A DNA stretch of 64,000 nt, taken from Marinobacter sp. F3R08 (GTDB taxonomy: Bacteria; Pseudomonadota; Gammaproteobacteria; Pseudomonadales; Oleiphilaceae). This document shows positions 17,713-28,268 of the stretch, piece after piece. The translations under genes and the position numbers were made by a program. The DNA lies in NCBI RefSeq assembly GCF_018860425.1, contig NZ_JAHKPI010000025.1:528524-592523 (forward strand). The letters are read 5' to 3'. The notes beneath the pieces were generated by a model. The model was not told where the DNA came from and ran no database searches. It saw only the letters and a program-made list of their open reading frames with translations. Position 1 is the first letter of the stretch. Each line of letters opens with the position of its first letter.

Positions 17713-20700
17713 ATGAAGGTACGCAAGCTTGCGGTTGCCCTGGCTCTGGCGGGAGGGCTCGGATCCGGTGTCGCACAGGCCCTGGGGCTGGGTGAAATTG
17801 AACTTCAGTCCTATCTGAATGAGCCACTGGATGCGGAAATTGTTCTGCCTCAGAGTAGTGGCGTCAATCCAGCGGACGTGTTCGTCAATATTGCCTCGGA
17901 GCAGGCATATGAACGGGTTGGACTGAACCGGAACCGGTTTCTCAGCAAGCTCAGGTTTCAGGTGGTCACCGGTAGTGATGGCAGTCTGATCGTCAACGTG
18001 TCGTCGCGCGAACCGCTCAGAGAGCCCTATCTTAATTTTCTGCTCGAATTAACCTGGCCAAGTGGTCGGCTAATGCGTGAGTACGCCGTTCTTGTGGATC
18101 CGCCAGTGTATGCGGAAGAGTCTGGTGTGCAGGAACCGGTCAGTGCACCGACAGTTTCAGCCACGCAAACGACCAGTCAGCCGACAGCCACTCGCAGTGC
18201 CGAATCCACAAGCCGGCAAGTTCAGGGCGCACAATCTCGTGGTGTCAGTGCTCAGGCCAATACATTCGGGCCCACGAAAGCGTCTGATACCCTGTGGACC
18301 ATAGCGTCCCAGGTGCGTCCTGATAGCAGTGCCTCCATGCAGCAGGTCATGCTGGCCATTCAGGATCTCAATCCGGATGCCTTCATTGGCAACAACATTA
18401 ATCGCCTTAAACGTGGCGAAGTTCTGCGAGTTCCGTCTCTGGATCAGATACAGAGTCGCACTCGTGCTGAGGCTACCCGTTTGGTCGCCCAGCAGAATCA
18501 GGAATTCCAGACCCCTCAGCGTGTTGTGGACGCAACCGAGGAGCGGCAATCGCAGTCCGGATCTGAGGCAGGCGCAGTTTCAAGTGGCGACGAACTGAAA
18601 CTGCTCGTCTCTGATAATGCGGACAGTGAGTCCAGTGAAACGGGCTCTGCGGGTGGCGACAGCGAGTTGCCGGGCGGCGTTGATGCTGGCACTGCGGTCG
18701 CAATGGAAGAGCTCGAGAGTGCTCGTCGTGAGAACGAAGAACTCAACAGTCGCATGGAGGATCTGCAGGATCAGGTGCAGACATTGCAGCGGCTGCTGGA
18801 GCTAAAGAATACGCAGCTTGCTGAAATGCAGCAGGCAACCGGTGATGAAGCAGTCGCAGAGTCCTCACTTGTCGGGGATGACGAGGCCACGCCATCAGGG
18901 GAAGAGATCGTTGTCCTGGATGACGTTGCTGACGACGAAATGGCGGAGTCTGAAGCAGGTGCGGACACGGATGAATTAGTGGATTCTGAAATGTCAGCCT
19001 CTGAGGGAGACGATGCCGCAGGTGCAGACGACTCAACTGGCTCGGCCGAGTCAGAGGCCATGTCGGATGATTTTGGCGAGATGGTGGATGCCGACCAGAC
19101 TATGGATGATCAGGCTGTTGCTGATGACGGTCAGGTGTCTGAGGAAGCGGGCGTCGATGAGTCAGCAGAGGGCACCGGCTCTGCGGCTACGGATGCCCCC
19201 GAGTCGGGTGAAGAGGCCCTCGTTGCAGAGTCGGGCGTGTCTGAGCCAGAGCCGGCACAGGAGCCTGTTCCCAAGCCAGCGCCTCAGGCACCAGAATCCG
19301 ATAAAGGGTTTCCTGGCAACATTATAGATGCTGTCACCAACAACCCGATGTACCAGATCGCTCTCGGTGGTGGTCTGGTTGTACTTCTGCTGCTGCTTTT
19401 GCTTCTTGCCCGCCGCAATGCAAATCGGGAAAAAGTGTTCTATGAGCAGCTAAACAGTGATGCCGATGATAGCACCGACTCATTTGATCTTAGCCTGGAC
19501 GAAGAAGATGATGTGTCGCCTACGAGTGATGCTATGGCGGAGGCAGATTCCTATATTGCCTACGGCCAGCATGAACAGGCAGCACAGACTCTTGAGGCCG
19601 CTATTTCCAGAGAGCCTAGCCGCACCGATCTGCGCCTGAAGTTGCTGGGTGTCTACGCGGATACCCAGGATCGAGACTCGTTCGAGAAACAGTTTGGCGA
19701 GATTGAGTCGCTGGAAGACGAAGAGGCGCTGACCGTTGCCAATGAACTTCGCGTCAAGCTGGAAGAGGCTGAGTCGATGCCCAGCATTGATGATCTGGAA
19801 TCACAGCTGCGCTCAGACTCTTTTTCTACCTCCTTCGACTCGGAACAGAGCGATGACGTTCTGGCTGAAACCCAGGGTAAGCCCGAATCTGACGAACTCC
19901 TGGCTGATCAGTTCGACTCGCAGCAGGCAGAGCCGTCCGAGAACGAATTTGGGGACTTTGACTCAGATCTTTCCAGTCCTGAGTTCTCCGATTTGGAGCT
20001 CGATCAGTTTGAAGGTTCGAACTCTTCCGAGTCCTCCGAAGAGAAAGAGCTTGAGGATGGCGGTAGTGAAAGTCCGGACGACATGATTGAGTATGATCTG
20101 TCCGGCATCGAGCTGGAAACAGATGAGCTTGATGAAGGTGATCTGGAGGAGCAGTCAGTGGCTGAGCCTGAAGTTCCGTCGGAAGAGATGGCAGAGTCGG
20201 GTTCCGACATCGATGCACTGGACGAGTCATTCCTCGATGAGCTTGACGCTGAACTGGACAAAGTTGCCGGAGAAGAGGACGAGCTCGGGGGGAGTGAAAT
20301 TGAAGACTCTTCACTGGATGACCTTGAACTTGATGTGTCCGATGACGATCTGGCCCTGATGGAGGAGTTTTCTGATTCGGCGGATTCAGCGAATGTCGAG
20401 GAGCTCGAAGAAGCATCACTTGATGATGAGCTCGATCTGGAAGACGCGCTTGGCGAAGGTGACGTTGAGGAAGCAGATCCCGAGCAAACTGTCGCAGACG
20501 CTGAGGAACTTGAACAGCAGGGTGTTGCTGACGCTCTTGAGGAGTCCGGAGAGCCGGAAAGTGACCTGGATCTGCCAGTGGTCTCTGATGGCAACGGTAA
20601 ATCCCAAATCGCTGATATCGACGAGAGTGAGCTGGGCGATGACGACGACTTCGGGTTTTTGACAGGAACTGACGAAGCCGCGACAAAGCTTGATCTCGCA

Positions 20701-20820
20701 AGAGCTTACATCGAGATGGGCGACTCTGATGGGGCCCGGGATATTCTTGAAGAAGTCGCACTCGAGGGAAGTGAAGATCAGAAAGCCGAAGCGCAGGATC
20801 TTCTTAAAAATCTGTCCTGA
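17713..20820 (+). CDS. fimV: FimV/HubP-family polar landmark protein
   Basis: A 1035-residue protein, longer than the 919-residue P. aeruginosa FimV. In order: signal peptide (about 1-23), the FimV N-terminal domain (GLGEIELQSYLNEPLDAEI), a LysM-like peptidoglycan-binding region (about 188-250), a coiled coil (about 327-375), an acidic stretch, one membrane helix (about 548-569), a TPR-like segment (about 613-670), a long very acidic Asp/Glu/Ser-rich region and the C-terminal FimV motif (about 987-1035). FimV marks the cell pole and organises type IV pili and twitching; it works with FimL, which is also in this window. The acidic tail is low-complexity and explains several spurious opposite-strand frames. 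Confidence 0.93.
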   Translation: MKVRKLAVALALAGGLGSGVAQALGLGEIELQSYLNEPLDAEIVLPQSSGVNPADVFVNIASEQAYERVGLNRNRFLSKLRFQVVTGSDGSLIVNVSSREPLREPYLNFLLELTWPSGRLMREYAVLVDPPVYAEESGVQEPVSAPTVSATQTTSQPTATRSAESTSRQVQGAQSRGVSAQANTFGPTKASDTLWTIASQVRPDSSASMQQVMLAIQDLNPDAFIGNNINRLKRGEVLRVPSLDQIQSRTRAEATRLVAQQNQEFQTPQRVVDATEERQSQSGSEAGAVSSGDELKLLVSDNADSESSETGSAGGDSELPGGVDAGTAVAMEELESARRENEELNSRMEDLQDQVQTLQRLLELKNTQLAEMQQATGDEAVAESSLVGDDEATPSGEEIVVLDDVADDEMAESEAGADTDELVDSEMSASEGDDAAGADDSTGSAESEAMSDDFGEMVDADQTMDDQAVADDGQVSEEAGVDESAEGTGSAATDAPESGEEALVAESGVSEPEPAQEPVPKPAPQAPESDKGFPGNIIDAVTNNPMYQIALGGGLVVLLLLLLLLARRNANREKVFYEQLNSDADDSTDSFDLSLDEEDDVSPTSDAMAEADSYIAYGQHEQAAQTLEAAISREPSRTDLRLKLLGVYADTQDRDSFEKQFGEIESLEDEEALTVANELRVKLEEAESMPSIDDLESQLRSDSFSTSFDSEQSDDVLAETQGKPESDELLADQFDSQQAEPSENEFGDFDSDLSSPEFSDLELDQFEGSNSSESSEEKELEDGGSESPDDMIEYDLSGIELETDELDEGDLEEQSVAEPEVPSEEMAESGSDIDALDESFLDELDAELDKVAGEEDELGGSEIEDSSLDDLELDVSDDDLALMEEFSDSADSANVEELEEASLDDELDLEDALGEGDVEEADPEQTVADAEELEQQGVADALEESGEPESDLDLPVVSDGNGKSQIADIDESELGDDDDFGFLTGTDEAATKLDLARAYIEMGDSDGARDILEEVALEGSEDQKAEAQDLLKNLS

Positions 20821-20848
20821 TCCGTTATAATCGAATCAGACAGGCAGC

Positions 20849-20899
20849 AAGCGCCGGCCGCCGGGTATATTCCTGGTATCAAGCCGGCGCTTTGCTTTT
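20849..20899 (+). terminator. Terminator after fimV
   Basis: A 10-bp perfect stem, AAGCGCCGGC (20849-20858) with GCCGGCGCTT (20883-20892), carries a 24-base loop and is followed by TGCTTTT. It separates fimV from truA. Confidence 0.7.
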
Positions 20900-20926
20900 A
20901 CAGCAACACTCTTTCCGGATTTACAA

Positions 20927-21835
20927 TTGTTTCTCCAAACCCAGCACCTCACTACGGACAACGCCATAGGGGCAGGGCGCGTCGCTCTGGCTTTTGAATA
21001 CGATGGTCGACATTTCCATGGCTGGCAGTTCCAGAAATCGGGCGTGCGCTCGGTTGAAGCGGAGCTGACTGAAGCGGTTGCAAGGGTTGCGGATCACCCG
21101 GTTGATCTGGTGTGTGCCGGGCGAACCGACGCGGGAGTGCACGCCAGTTATCAGCTTGTCCATTTTGATACTTCGTCTGTCCGGAATCTGCGTTCGTGGG
21201 TCATGGGTATCAACACGGCATTGCCCGAGGACATTTCTGTGCATTGGGCAGGAAATGGCATCCACGATTTTCATGCACGATTTTCCGCGACCTACAGGCG
21301 TTACAGATACGTTATCTGCAACAACCCTGTGCGCCCCGGCATTCAGCGCGGTCAGGTGAGCTGGACCTTTCGCCCGTTAGACGCCGAACGTATGCATCAG
21401 GCCGCTCAGGTACTGGTAGGAGAGCACGACTTCTCGTCGTTCCGGGCCGCTGGCTGCCAATCGAGAACCCCCGTTCGGTTTCTTGAGCGTATTTCAGTAA
21501 CCCGCAAGCGTGATTTCGTCGTAATAGACGTTCAGGCCAATGCTTTTGTTCATCACATGGTTCGGAATATTGCTGGTGCCTTGATGGCGGTTGGGACGGG
21601 AAAGCAGCGAGCAGACTGGATTCATGAGATACTGGAGGCCAGAGACCGGACGGTTGCCGGGGTGACTGCATCTCCCCATGGGCTTTACCTGGTGGACGTG
21701 GGTTACCCGGACGAATTCGGGATACCTGCAGCCGAGTGTGGTCCTGGGTTCTTGAGACCATGGTTCAGCCGGGCGGAAAACACCCCGTTCCCACCAACAC
21801 ACGTTCATGTTAAACAGCGGGTTTCGAGCCAATGA
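20927..21835 (+). CDS. truA: tRNA pseudouridine synthase A
   Basis: A frame of 302 residues read from a TTG at 20927, with GGA 8 bases upstream; no ATG or GTG lies closer in a suitable place, so the exact start is uncertain. The core motifs are [12 protein letters not shown] and the catalytic [10 protein letters not shown] with Asp68. It makes pseudouridine at positions 38-40 of tRNA anticodon arms. The C-terminus is about 30 residues longer than E. coli TruA. Its stop overlaps the trpF start (ATGA), so translation is coupled. Confidence 0.92.
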   Translation: MFLQTQHLTTDNAIGAGRVALAFEYDGRHFHGWQFQKSGVRSVEAELTEAVARVADHPVDLVCAGRTDAGVHASYQLVHFDTSSVRNLRSWVMGINTALPEDISVHWAGNGIHDFHARFSATYRRYRYVICNNPVRPGIQRGQVSWTFRPLDAERMHQAAQVLVGEHDFSSFRAAGCQSRTPVRFLERISVTRKRDFVVIDVQANAFVHHMVRNIAGALMAVGTGKQRADWIHEILEARDRTVAGVTASPHGLYLVDVGYPDEFGIPAAECGPGFLRPWFSRAENTPFPPTHVHVKQRVSSQ

Positions 21836-22461
21836 GTGTCAGGGTCAAGATTTGTGGTCTTACCCGTCCCGAGGATATCGACAGCGCTGTTCAATGCGGC
21901 GCCGATGCCTTGGGCCTCGTGTTCTATGAACCCAGTCCGCGGTCTGTTTCTGTTGAAGAGGCCGTTGAACTGGCGAGTCGCGTTCCTGCATTTGTGTCGG
22001 TTGTCGGGTTGTTTGTTAACCCTACCGAGCAAGAGGTTAAGGCGGTTCTGGATAAGGTCCCTCTGGATTTGCTGCAGTTTCATGGCGACGAAACCGCCGA
22101 ATTTTGTGACAGTTTCGGCCGTCGTTGGATCAAGGCCATTCGGGTTCGGGATGGGGAGCAGATTGTGGCCGCTTTTGAGCAGTTTCAGAGTGCCTCCGGT
22201 CTGCTGGTTGACGCCTGGGATCCGAATCATTTTGGTGGCACCGGGAAGTCGTTCAACTGGGACCTGATCCCTGATGACCGGCCGCTCCCGGTTATATTGG
22301 CCGGCGGGTTGTCATCTGCTAACGTATTTACCGCGGTTAAGCAGGTGGAACCCTGGGCGGTGGATGTCAGCGGTGGTGTCGAACAGAGCAAAGGCATCAA
22401 AGACATTCAAAAAATTTCTCATTTTATTAAAGAGGTTCACCGTGTCTGTAAAACTGACTGA
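21832..22461 (+). CDS. trpF: Phosphoribosylanthranilate isomerase
   Basis: A 209-residue TIM-barrel protein with the TrpF start [14 protein letters not shown], the catalytic Cys in KICG, and the DAWDP-type active-site block followed by GGTGKSFNW. It performs the Amadori rearrangement of phosphoribosylanthranilate in tryptophan synthesis. It is a stand-alone trpF, not fused to trpC. It overlaps truA by 4 bases and trpB by 20 bases. Confidence 0.95.
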   Translation: MSVRVKICGLTRPEDIDSAVQCGADALGLVFYEPSPRSVSVEEAVELASRVPAFVSVVGLFVNPTEQEVKAVLDKVPLDLLQFHGDETAEFCDSFGRRWIKAIRVRDGEQIVAAFEQFQSASGLLVDAWDPNHFGGTGKSFNWDLIPDDRPLPVILAGGLSSANVFTAVKQVEPWAVDVSGGVEQSKGIKDIQKISHFIKEVHRVCKTD

Positions 22462-23662
22462 AGAAATGCTGAGCGCACTGCCGGATGCGCGGGGTCACTT
22501 TGGGGCCTTTGGTGGGCGATTTGTTTCCGAGACGTTGATGGACTCTCTGATGATTCTTGAGCAGGAGTACTCTCGCCTGAAGCAAGATCCGGAATTCCAG
22601 GCGCGGTTTGATAAAGAGCTGGCGGATTATGTTGGCCGCCCAACGCCATTGTATTTCGCAGAACGCCTGAGCCGCGAAACCGGCGGCGCTCAGATCTGGC
22701 TCAAGCGTGAAGACCTCTGTCATACCGGTGCTCACAAGGTAAACAATACGATCGGGCAGGCTTTGCTTGCCAGCTTCCTCGGCAAGAAACGCATTATTGC
22801 TGAAACGGGCGCCGGTCAGCATGGTGTTGCCACGGCTACGGTTTGTGCACGCCTGGGGCTTGAATGTCATGTATTCATGGGCGCCGAGGATGTTCAGCGC
22901 CAGTCTCTCAACGTGTTCCGTATGAAGTTGTTGGGAGCGACCGTGCATGCGGTTGAGAGTGGAACCAAGACCCTCAAAGATGCCATGAATGATGCCATGC
23001 GGGATTGGGTGGCGAACGTAGATGATACCTTCTACATCATCGGTACTGTCGCAGGCCCTCATCCATACCCCTTGCTGGTCAGGGATTTTCAGTCGGTTAT
23101 CGGGCGGGAAACCCGTCGTCAGGCTCTGGAAAAGACGGGCAAATTGCCGGATGCCCTGGTGGCCTGTGTGGGCGGTGGCTCAAACGCCATTGGCCTTTTT
23201 TACCCGTTCCTGTCTGATGAGTCTGTAGAGCTTTACGGAGTGGAAGCGGGTGGTCTGGGTATTGATACCGGCAAGCACGCTGCACCGCTATGTGCTGGCC
23301 GCCCAGGGGTTCTGCACGGCAACCGTACCTATCTTATGGAAGATGAGAACGGTCAGATTGCAGGCACGCATTCAGTGAGTGCCGGCCTTGATTACCCGGG
23401 TGTTGGGCCTGAGCACAGCTGGTTGAAAGACATCGGTCGGGCAAATTACGTGTCAGTGACAGATGATGAGGCTATGGAAGGATTCCGGAAACTGACTCGG
23501 GTAGAAGGTATCATGCCCGCTTTGGAAAGCGCTCATGCGGTAGCCTACGCCATCAAGCTGGCGGCGACCATGGATAAAGATCAGACCGTCGTTATCAATG
23601 TCTCCGGGCGTGGTGACAAGGACATCAACACAGTTGCCAATCTTGAAGGCATCGAGATCTGA
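22442..23662 (+). CDS. trpB: Tryptophan synthase beta chain
   Basis: A 406-residue protein starting at a GTG at 22442, chosen for its AGAGG ribosome site 7 bases upstream and the normal family length; the frame stays open further upstream inside trpF. The PLP lysine is Lys99 in [10 protein letters not shown], and the PLP-phosphate loop [10 protein letters not shown] is present. It condenses indole with serine to make tryptophan, in complex with TrpA. The start lies 20 bases inside trpF, an unusually long overlap that suggests tight coupling. Confidence 0.95.
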   Translation: MSVKLTEEMLSALPDARGHFGAFGGRFVSETLMDSLMILEQEYSRLKQDPEFQARFDKELADYVGRPTPLYFAERLSRETGGAQIWLKREDLCHTGAHKVNNTIGQALLASFLGKKRIIAETGAGQHGVATATVCARLGLECHVFMGAEDVQRQSLNVFRMKLLGATVHAVESGTKTLKDAMNDAMRDWVANVDDTFYIIGTVAGPHPYPLLVRDFQSVIGRETRRQALEKTGKLPDALVACVGGGSNAIGLFYPFLSDESVELYGVEAGGLGIDTGKHAAPLCAGRPGVLHGNRTYLMEDENGQIAGTHSVSAGLDYPGVGPEHSWLKDIGRANYVSVTDDEAMEGFRKLTRVEGIMPALESAHAVAYAIKLAATMDKDQTVVINVSGRGDKDINTVANLEGIEI

Positions 23663-23681
23663 AGAATCAACAGGAGCAGGC

Positions 23682-24494
23682 ATGAGCCGAATTGAAGGGG
23701 TCCTCACGGCCCTGAAAGGACAAGGCCGAAAGGCACTTATTCCCTATATCACCGCCGGCGACCCCCATCCGGATGTCACGGTGGATCTGATGCATACGCT
23801 CGTAAAGGCGGGTGCTGATATTATTGAGCTTGGAGTTCCGTTTTCTGATCCGATGGCGGACGGGCCGGTTATCCAGCTGGCCTGCGAACGTGCTCTGGTC
23901 CATGGTACGTCGTTACGTCAGGTGATCGCCATGGTCAAGGAGTTCCGGGAGTCAGACGCCAGCACCCCGGTGGTGCTGATGGGTTATCTGAACCCGATGG
24001 AAGCAATGGGTTATGAAGAATTTGCAGACGCCGCCAAGGATGCCGGTGTGGATGGCATTCTGACGGTGGATCTGCCGCCGGAAGAAGCGGATGAAGTTAT
24101 TCCGTTGTTCACTCAGAGAAGTCTTGATGCGATCTTCCTGCTGTCGCCAACCACGACGGATGAACGGATTCGGGCGATCAGTGAGCACTCATCCGGCTAT
24201 GTGTACTATGTTTCTATTAAGGGTGTGACAGGGTCCGCCACCATTGACGTGGACGAGGTCGCCTCCAAAGTGAACCATATTCACGAGCTGACAGCGCTTC
24301 CCGTTGGTGTCGGATTTGGTATTCGGGATGCGGAGACAGCCGAAGCGGTGGGGCGGGTATCCGATGGTGTAATTGTTGGCAGCGTCCTGGTCGATACAAT
24401 AGCCAGAAATCAGGCGGATACCGACCAGCTCAAGCGGGCATTGACGGATCTGCTCCACCCGATGCGCGAAGCACTGGACAGTCTCGCCTCCTGA
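23682..24494 (+). CDS. trpA: Tryptophan synthase alpha chain
   Basis: A 270-residue TIM-barrel protein with both catalytic acids in place: Glu49 ([11 protein letters not shown]) and Asp60 (MADGPV). It cleaves indole-3-glycerol phosphate and channels indole to TrpB. The ATG at 23682 has an AGGAG ribosome site; an upstream in-frame ATG inside trpB is not used. Together with trpF and trpB it sits directly before accD, an order common in beta- and gammaproteobacteria but different from P. aeruginosa, where trpBA is elsewhere. Confidence 0.96.
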   Translation: MSRIEGVLTALKGQGRKALIPYITAGDPHPDVTVDLMHTLVKAGADIIELGVPFSDPMADGPVIQLACERALVHGTSLRQVIAMVKEFRESDASTPVVLMGYLNPMEAMGYEEFADAAKDAGVDGILTVDLPPEEADEVIPLFTQRSLDAIFLLSPTTTDERIRAISEHSSGYVYYVSIKGVTGSATIDVDEVASKVNHIHELTALPVGVGFGIRDAETAEAVGRVSDGVIVGSVLVDTIARNQADTDQLKRALTDLLHPMREALDSLAS

Positions 24495-24540
24495 GTGAAC
24501 AGGAGGAGGGCAAACAGGTGTCAAAGGACAGGATGAGATC

Positions 24541-25467
24541 ATGAGTAACTGGCTGGACAAGATCATGCCGAGCAAAATTCGCTCGGAATCCAAGCAGAGG
24601 ACCGGGGTGCCGGAGGGGCTTTGGAAGAAATGTCCCAAGTGCGGCGGATTTCTGTATAAGCCGGAGCTTGAGAAAAACCTGGATGTTTGCCCCAAATGCA
24701 ATCATCACCTGAGAGTAGCGGCTCGTCGGCGTCTGGATATTTTTCTGGATCCTGACGGACGCGAAGAGATTGCGGCCGAACTCGAGCCGTGGGATAGGCT
24801 GAAGTTCAAGGACAGCAAGCGCTACAAGGATCGCCTGTCCCAGGCTCAGAAAGCAACGGGTGAAAAAGATGCCCTGATTGCCATGAAAGGCACAACGCTT
24901 GGAGTACCTTTGGTAGCCTGCTCTTTTGAGTTCGGCTTTCTCGGTGGCTCCATGGGGCAGGTTGTCGGTGAGAAATTCGTGCAGGCGGCGAATGTGGCTC
25001 TCCAGGAAAGGATTCCGCTGGTCTGTTTTTCCGCCAGTGGTGGTGCCCGTATGCAGGAGGCGATTCTTTCGTTGATGCAGATGTCTAAAACGGCCGCAGT
25101 TCTTGAGCGGATGAAGGTTGAGGGCATTCCTTACATCTCGGTCATGACGGATCCTGTGTTTGGTGGTGTTTCCGCCAGTCTGGCGATGTTGGGCGATCTT
25201 AACATCGCTGAACCGAACGCCTTGATTGGTTTTGCCGGCCCCCGTGTTATTGAACAGACGGTCCGCGAAAAGCTGCCAGAAGGCTTCCAGCGTAGCGAGT
25301 TTCTGCTTGAGCACGGCGCCATAGACATGATCCTCCATCGTCACCAGATGCGTGAGCGAATTGCTCATGTGCTCGCCAAGTTCACCGACCAGGAGCGTCC
25401 TGGAACAGAAGAACCTATCGAATTTGAAGTTTCGGAAAAGCCTGAAACCGATGCTCCCGCCGAATAA
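24541..25467 (+). CDS. accD: Acetyl-CoA carboxylase carboxyltransferase subunit beta
   Basis: A 308-residue protein. The zinc ribbon is intact (Cys31, Cys34, Cys50, Cys53 in CPKC...CPKC), followed by the carboxyltransferase domain with the oxyanion-forming stretch [12 protein letters not shown]. With AccA it transfers the carboxyl group from biotin to acetyl-CoA, giving malonyl-CoA for fatty acid synthesis. It lies 46 bases after trpA and overlaps folC by 17 bases, as in many gammaproteobacteria. FabI, a later enzyme of the pathway, is at about 42 kb. Confidence 0.96.
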   Translation: MSNWLDKIMPSKIRSESKQRTGVPEGLWKKCPKCGGFLYKPELEKNLDVCPKCNHHLRVAARRRLDIFLDPDGREEIAAELEPWDRLKFKDSKRYKDRLSQAQKATGEKDALIAMKGTTLGVPLVACSFEFGFLGGSMGQVVGEKFVQAANVALQERIPLVCFSASGGARMQEAILSLMQMSKTAAVLERMKVEGIPYISVMTDPVFGGVSASLAMLGDLNIAEPNALIGFAGPRVIEQTVREKLPEGFQRSEFLLEHGAIDMILHRHQMRERIAHVLAKFTDQERPGTEEPIEFEVSEKPETDAPAE

Positions 25468-26770
25468 TCATGCTGACCAGTCTCCGGTTCCGCCGGAGAC
25501 TGGTGCTACTGTCGATCAGTGGCTTGCTTACCTTGAAGCGATACATCCCACAGAAATTGATTTAGGCCTGGATCGGGTGTTAGTGGTTTTTCGCCGTCTT
25601 TTCCGGCGTAAGCCGGACGCCCGTATCATTACGGTGGCGGGTACCAATGGCAAGGGTAGCGCTGTGGCCGCATTAGAGACGTTATTGCAGCGGGCTGGCC
25701 GACATACTGGAGCCTATACGTCTCCTCATCTCCAGCGCTATAACGAGCGGGTACGTGTGAATGGTGAGGATATTCCTGACGACGCGCTTGTTAGTGCGTT
25801 TGAGGCGGTTGAGGCTGCTCGGGGTAATGTATCGCTTACCTATTTCGAGTTTGGAACTCTGGCAGCCTTTGTGGCTTTTTCCCAGGCCGGGGTCGAGGAC
25901 TGGATCCTTGAGGTCGGTCTTGGTGGTCGGCTGGATGCGGTGAATGTCATGGATGCAGATATTGTCATCCTGACATCGGTAGACATCGACCATGTGGCAT
26001 TTCTCGGTGATAACCGGGAGGTGATCGGTTTTGAGAAAGCTGGTGTTCTTCGAACCGGTATACCGGCAGTGTATGCTGAGTCCGATCCGCCGCGTTCTGT
26101 GCTTCAGCAGGCGGCAGCCCAGGGTGTTTCGCTGGCCAGGTTTGGTCAGGAGTACGAGTTGAAGGCAGAGCAGTTCGCTGCCTCCGCGTTTCCATCCATG
26201 ATGCTCCGTTACCGTGATCGGGCGATTCGTATACCTGCCGGCCCCTTGTCGGTTAAAAGCCTGGCGGCCGCCGTTGTTGCCATGAGTACCCTTGAACCGG
26301 ATTTGCCAGTTTCTGCGATTGAGCAAAGTCTCGACGGCCTGAGTATGCCGGGGCGTTTTGAGCAGCTTGGAAGCTCTCCTGATGTTTTTCTGGATGTAGG
26401 GCATAACCCCCATGCCGCAAGGTGGCTGTCGGGGCAACTCAGCATTCTTAAAGCCGGCGGTCGACGTGTCCATGCCGTCTATGGCGCACTCTCAGATAAA
26501 GATGTGGCAGGGGTTGTGAGGGCCATGACTGACGTGGTCGACGCCTGGTATCTGGCGGATCTCGCTGTGCCTCGAGGTCTTTCGAGCCATGATTTGCAGG
26601 CAAGGCTCGACAACGCAGTTAGTGCCTCAGCTTGGCGTTCGGTACACGAGGCGCTTCATGCAGCGCTATCTGAGGCAGCACCTGCGGATCTCGTGATTGT
26701 ATTCGGGTCATTTTACACGGTCGCCGAAGGGCGGGAAGTTCTGCTCGCTGATAAGAGAAATCAAAGCTAG
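25451..26770 (+). CDS. folC: Bifunctional folylpolyglutamate synthase/dihydrofolate synthase
   Basis: A 439-residue Mur-ligase-family protein. I take the ATG at 25451, inside the end of accD; the frame continues further upstream but only inside accD. The ATP-binding loop is [13 protein letters not shown], and DVGHNPHAA marks the start of the C-terminal domain. It adds glutamate to dihydropteroate and then to reduced folates. Its position after accD and before a SPOR-domain gene is the standard one. MetH in this window uses its folate products. Confidence 0.94.
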   Translation: MLPPNNHADQSPVPPETGATVDQWLAYLEAIHPTEIDLGLDRVLVVFRRLFRRKPDARIITVAGTNGKGSAVAALETLLQRAGRHTGAYTSPHLQRYNERVRVNGEDIPDDALVSAFEAVEAARGNVSLTYFEFGTLAAFVAFSQAGVEDWILEVGLGGRLDAVNVMDADIVILTSVDIDHVAFLGDNREVIGFEKAGVLRTGIPAVYAESDPPRSVLQQAAAQGVSLARFGQEYELKAEQFAASAFPSMMLRYRDRAIRIPAGPLSVKSLAAAVVAMSTLEPDLPVSAIEQSLDGLSMPGRFEQLGSSPDVFLDVGHNPHAARWLSGQLSILKAGGRRVHAVYGALSDKDVAGVVRAMTDVVDAWYLADLAVPRGLSSHDLQARLDNAVSASAWRSVHEALHAALSEAAPADLVIVFGSFYTVAEGREVLLADKRNQS

Positions 26771-26810
26771 ATGAAGTGTCTTAAACTTTGTCCATGGCGA
26801 GGGACGCGCT

Positions 26811-26839
26811 TTGAGTTCATGCTTCCAGGCAGTTAGTAT
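26811..26839 (+). promoter_or_regulatory. Probable promoter of dedD
   Basis: TTGAGT (26811-26816), a 17-base spacer and TAGTAT (26834-26839), in the 122-base gap between folC and dedD. It may also drive cvpA, purF and metZ. Confidence 0.5.
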
Positions 26840-26892
26840 CTGCGAAATGGTGCCCGAAGGGGCTCGGTCACAACAGTTAGGGGCGTAACAAC

Positions 26893-27573
26893 GTGGATGG
26901 ACTGAAACAGAGAATAATCGGGGCGCTGGTGCTTGTCTCTCTGGCGGTTATCTTTGTTCCCATGCTTTTTGATGAGCCTCATTCCGAGCGAACCTCTACC
27001 AACATAAAGATTCCGGAAGAACCGCCGTTCCCGGAAGTTGAAGCGCCAGAATCAGAAATGACACCTGCGCCGTCCTATGGACTGGAATCCAGCGATACCA
27101 CTGTGGCGGAGCCAGCCGTTGGCGAAAATGATGATTCTCCGGCATATCGCATGCTTGAAGAGTCTCCGGCCGACGTGGCAGCGAACCCGGTACCTGAGCC
27201 CTCGGATACCGCTGAGTCCGTGGAGGAGGCAAGCCAGGAGCCAGTAGAGGATTCAGTTGCGGTACCGGTAGAAACTGACGCACAGGCGGAAGAAAACAGC
27301 ACTGTGGAAGCGGCTGAATTCGAGCGATCCCTGGAAGGCGCCTGGGTGGTGCAGTTAGGGAGCTTCGGTAATGCAGACAATGCCCGTCGCCTGAGAGACC
27401 AGGTTCGCGAGAAAGGATATGGTTCCCATTTGCAGGAAGTTGTGCGTGGCGATGCTACTTTGACCCGTGTCTTCAGCGGGCCTTTTGCCTCCGAATCTGA
27501 AGCTGAATCCGCGAAAAGGGCTCTGGATGACGCCTTTAGTCTGAATAGCCTGGTCACCTCCGGGGAAAAATAG
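26893..27573 (+). CDS. dedD: SPOR-domain protein (DedD family)
   Basis: A 226-residue protein from a GTG start (MDGLKQRIIGALVLV). It has one N-terminal membrane helix (about 8-24), a Pro/Glu-rich periplasmic linker, and a C-terminal SPOR domain (about 150-224) with the WVVQLGSFGNADNA signature. SPOR domains bind denuded septal peptidoglycan, so this is a cell-division-site protein. The dedD-cvpA-purF order is widely conserved. Confidence 0.9.
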   Translation: MDGLKQRIIGALVLVSLAVIFVPMLFDEPHSERTSTNIKIPEEPPFPEVEAPESEMTPAPSYGLESSDTTVAEPAVGENDDSPAYRMLEESPADVAANPVPEPSDTAESVEEASQEPVEDSVAVPVETDAQAEENSTVEAAEFERSLEGAWVVQLGSFGNADNARRLRDQVREKGYGSHLQEVVRGDATLTRVFSGPFASESEAESAKRALDDAFSLNSLVTSGEK

Positions 27574-27664
27574 AGGCCACGATCCTGTTTATGTGTGTCT
27601 GGCGGTTTGGCGAGCCGGGGTTTCCTGATAGAATTCGCGCTTCCTTTTCTCCACCGGGTTTTCA

Positions 27665-28234
27665 ATGGAAGCGCTGATCTGGATTGACTGGGTCATTATC
27701 GCCCTGATTACAGTGTCCACTCTCATCAGTCTGAAGCGGGGCTTTGTACGTGAAGCCCTGTCACTGGTGACTTGGGTTGGCGCGTTTATCTTGGCCAGAA
27801 CTTTCCATCCCCAGATGCAGTCCCTGCTTGAAAATTCAGTTGAGACACCTCTGGTACGGCTAATCGCAGCCTTTGCCATACTCTTTTTCGGAACGCTCAT
27901 CGTCGGCGCTATCATCAATAATATGATTGGCCATCTGATCCGGGCTACCGGTCTGTCGGCTACCGACCGGGTACTGGGCATGGGGTTTGGGCTACTGCGC
28001 GGTGTGGTGGTGGTGATTGTTGCCATCGCATTTACCCGTTACACGCCACTGGCGCAGGATACGTGGTGGCGAACCTCGATTATTATTGATCGCCTGGCCG
28101 TGGTAGAAGACTGGTCCAGGCGTACTCTGGGCGATGAATTCGCACGTTTCCTGGGGCCTGCGCCTGAAAACGCACCGGAACCGGAACCTCTTACAGAGCA
28201 GGAAGACGTGCAACCCGCGTCTGCGTCCCGCTAA
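27665..28234 (+). CDS. cvpA: CvpA family membrane protein
   Basis: A 189-residue protein with about four membrane segments. The CvpA pattern is visible: LIWIDWVIIALITVSTLISL at the start, GFVREALSLVTWV, and an amphipathic loop with the DRVLGMGFGLLRGVV motif. Named for colicin V production in E. coli, it is now linked to envelope function and resistance to bile-like stresses; the mechanism is unknown. It sits 34 bases before purF, as in most gammaproteobacteria. Confidence 0.92.
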   Translation: MEALIWIDWVIIALITVSTLISLKRGFVREALSLVTWVGAFILARTFHPQMQSLLENSVETPLVRLIAAFAILFFGTLIVGAIINNMIGHLIRATGLSATDRVLGMGFGLLRGVVVVIVAIAFTRYTPLAQDTWWRTSIIIDRLAVVEDWSRRTLGDEFARFLGPAPENAPEPEPLTEQEDVQPASASR

Positions 28235-28268
28235 CATTCAGTTTTAACACTCGGAGATACACTTATCC

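Noticed and set aside
19826..20761. 311-codon open frame on the - strand, and a Ser-rich frame at 20004-20594
   Set aside because: Antisense to the acidic Asp/Glu/Ser-rich tail of fimV. The Arg/Pro/His- and Ser-rich translations are the complement of that low-complexity stretch.
24430..25368. 312-codon open frame on the - strand
   Set aside because: Antisense to accD, which has an intact zinc ribbon and catalytic core; no recognisable domain in the antisense product.
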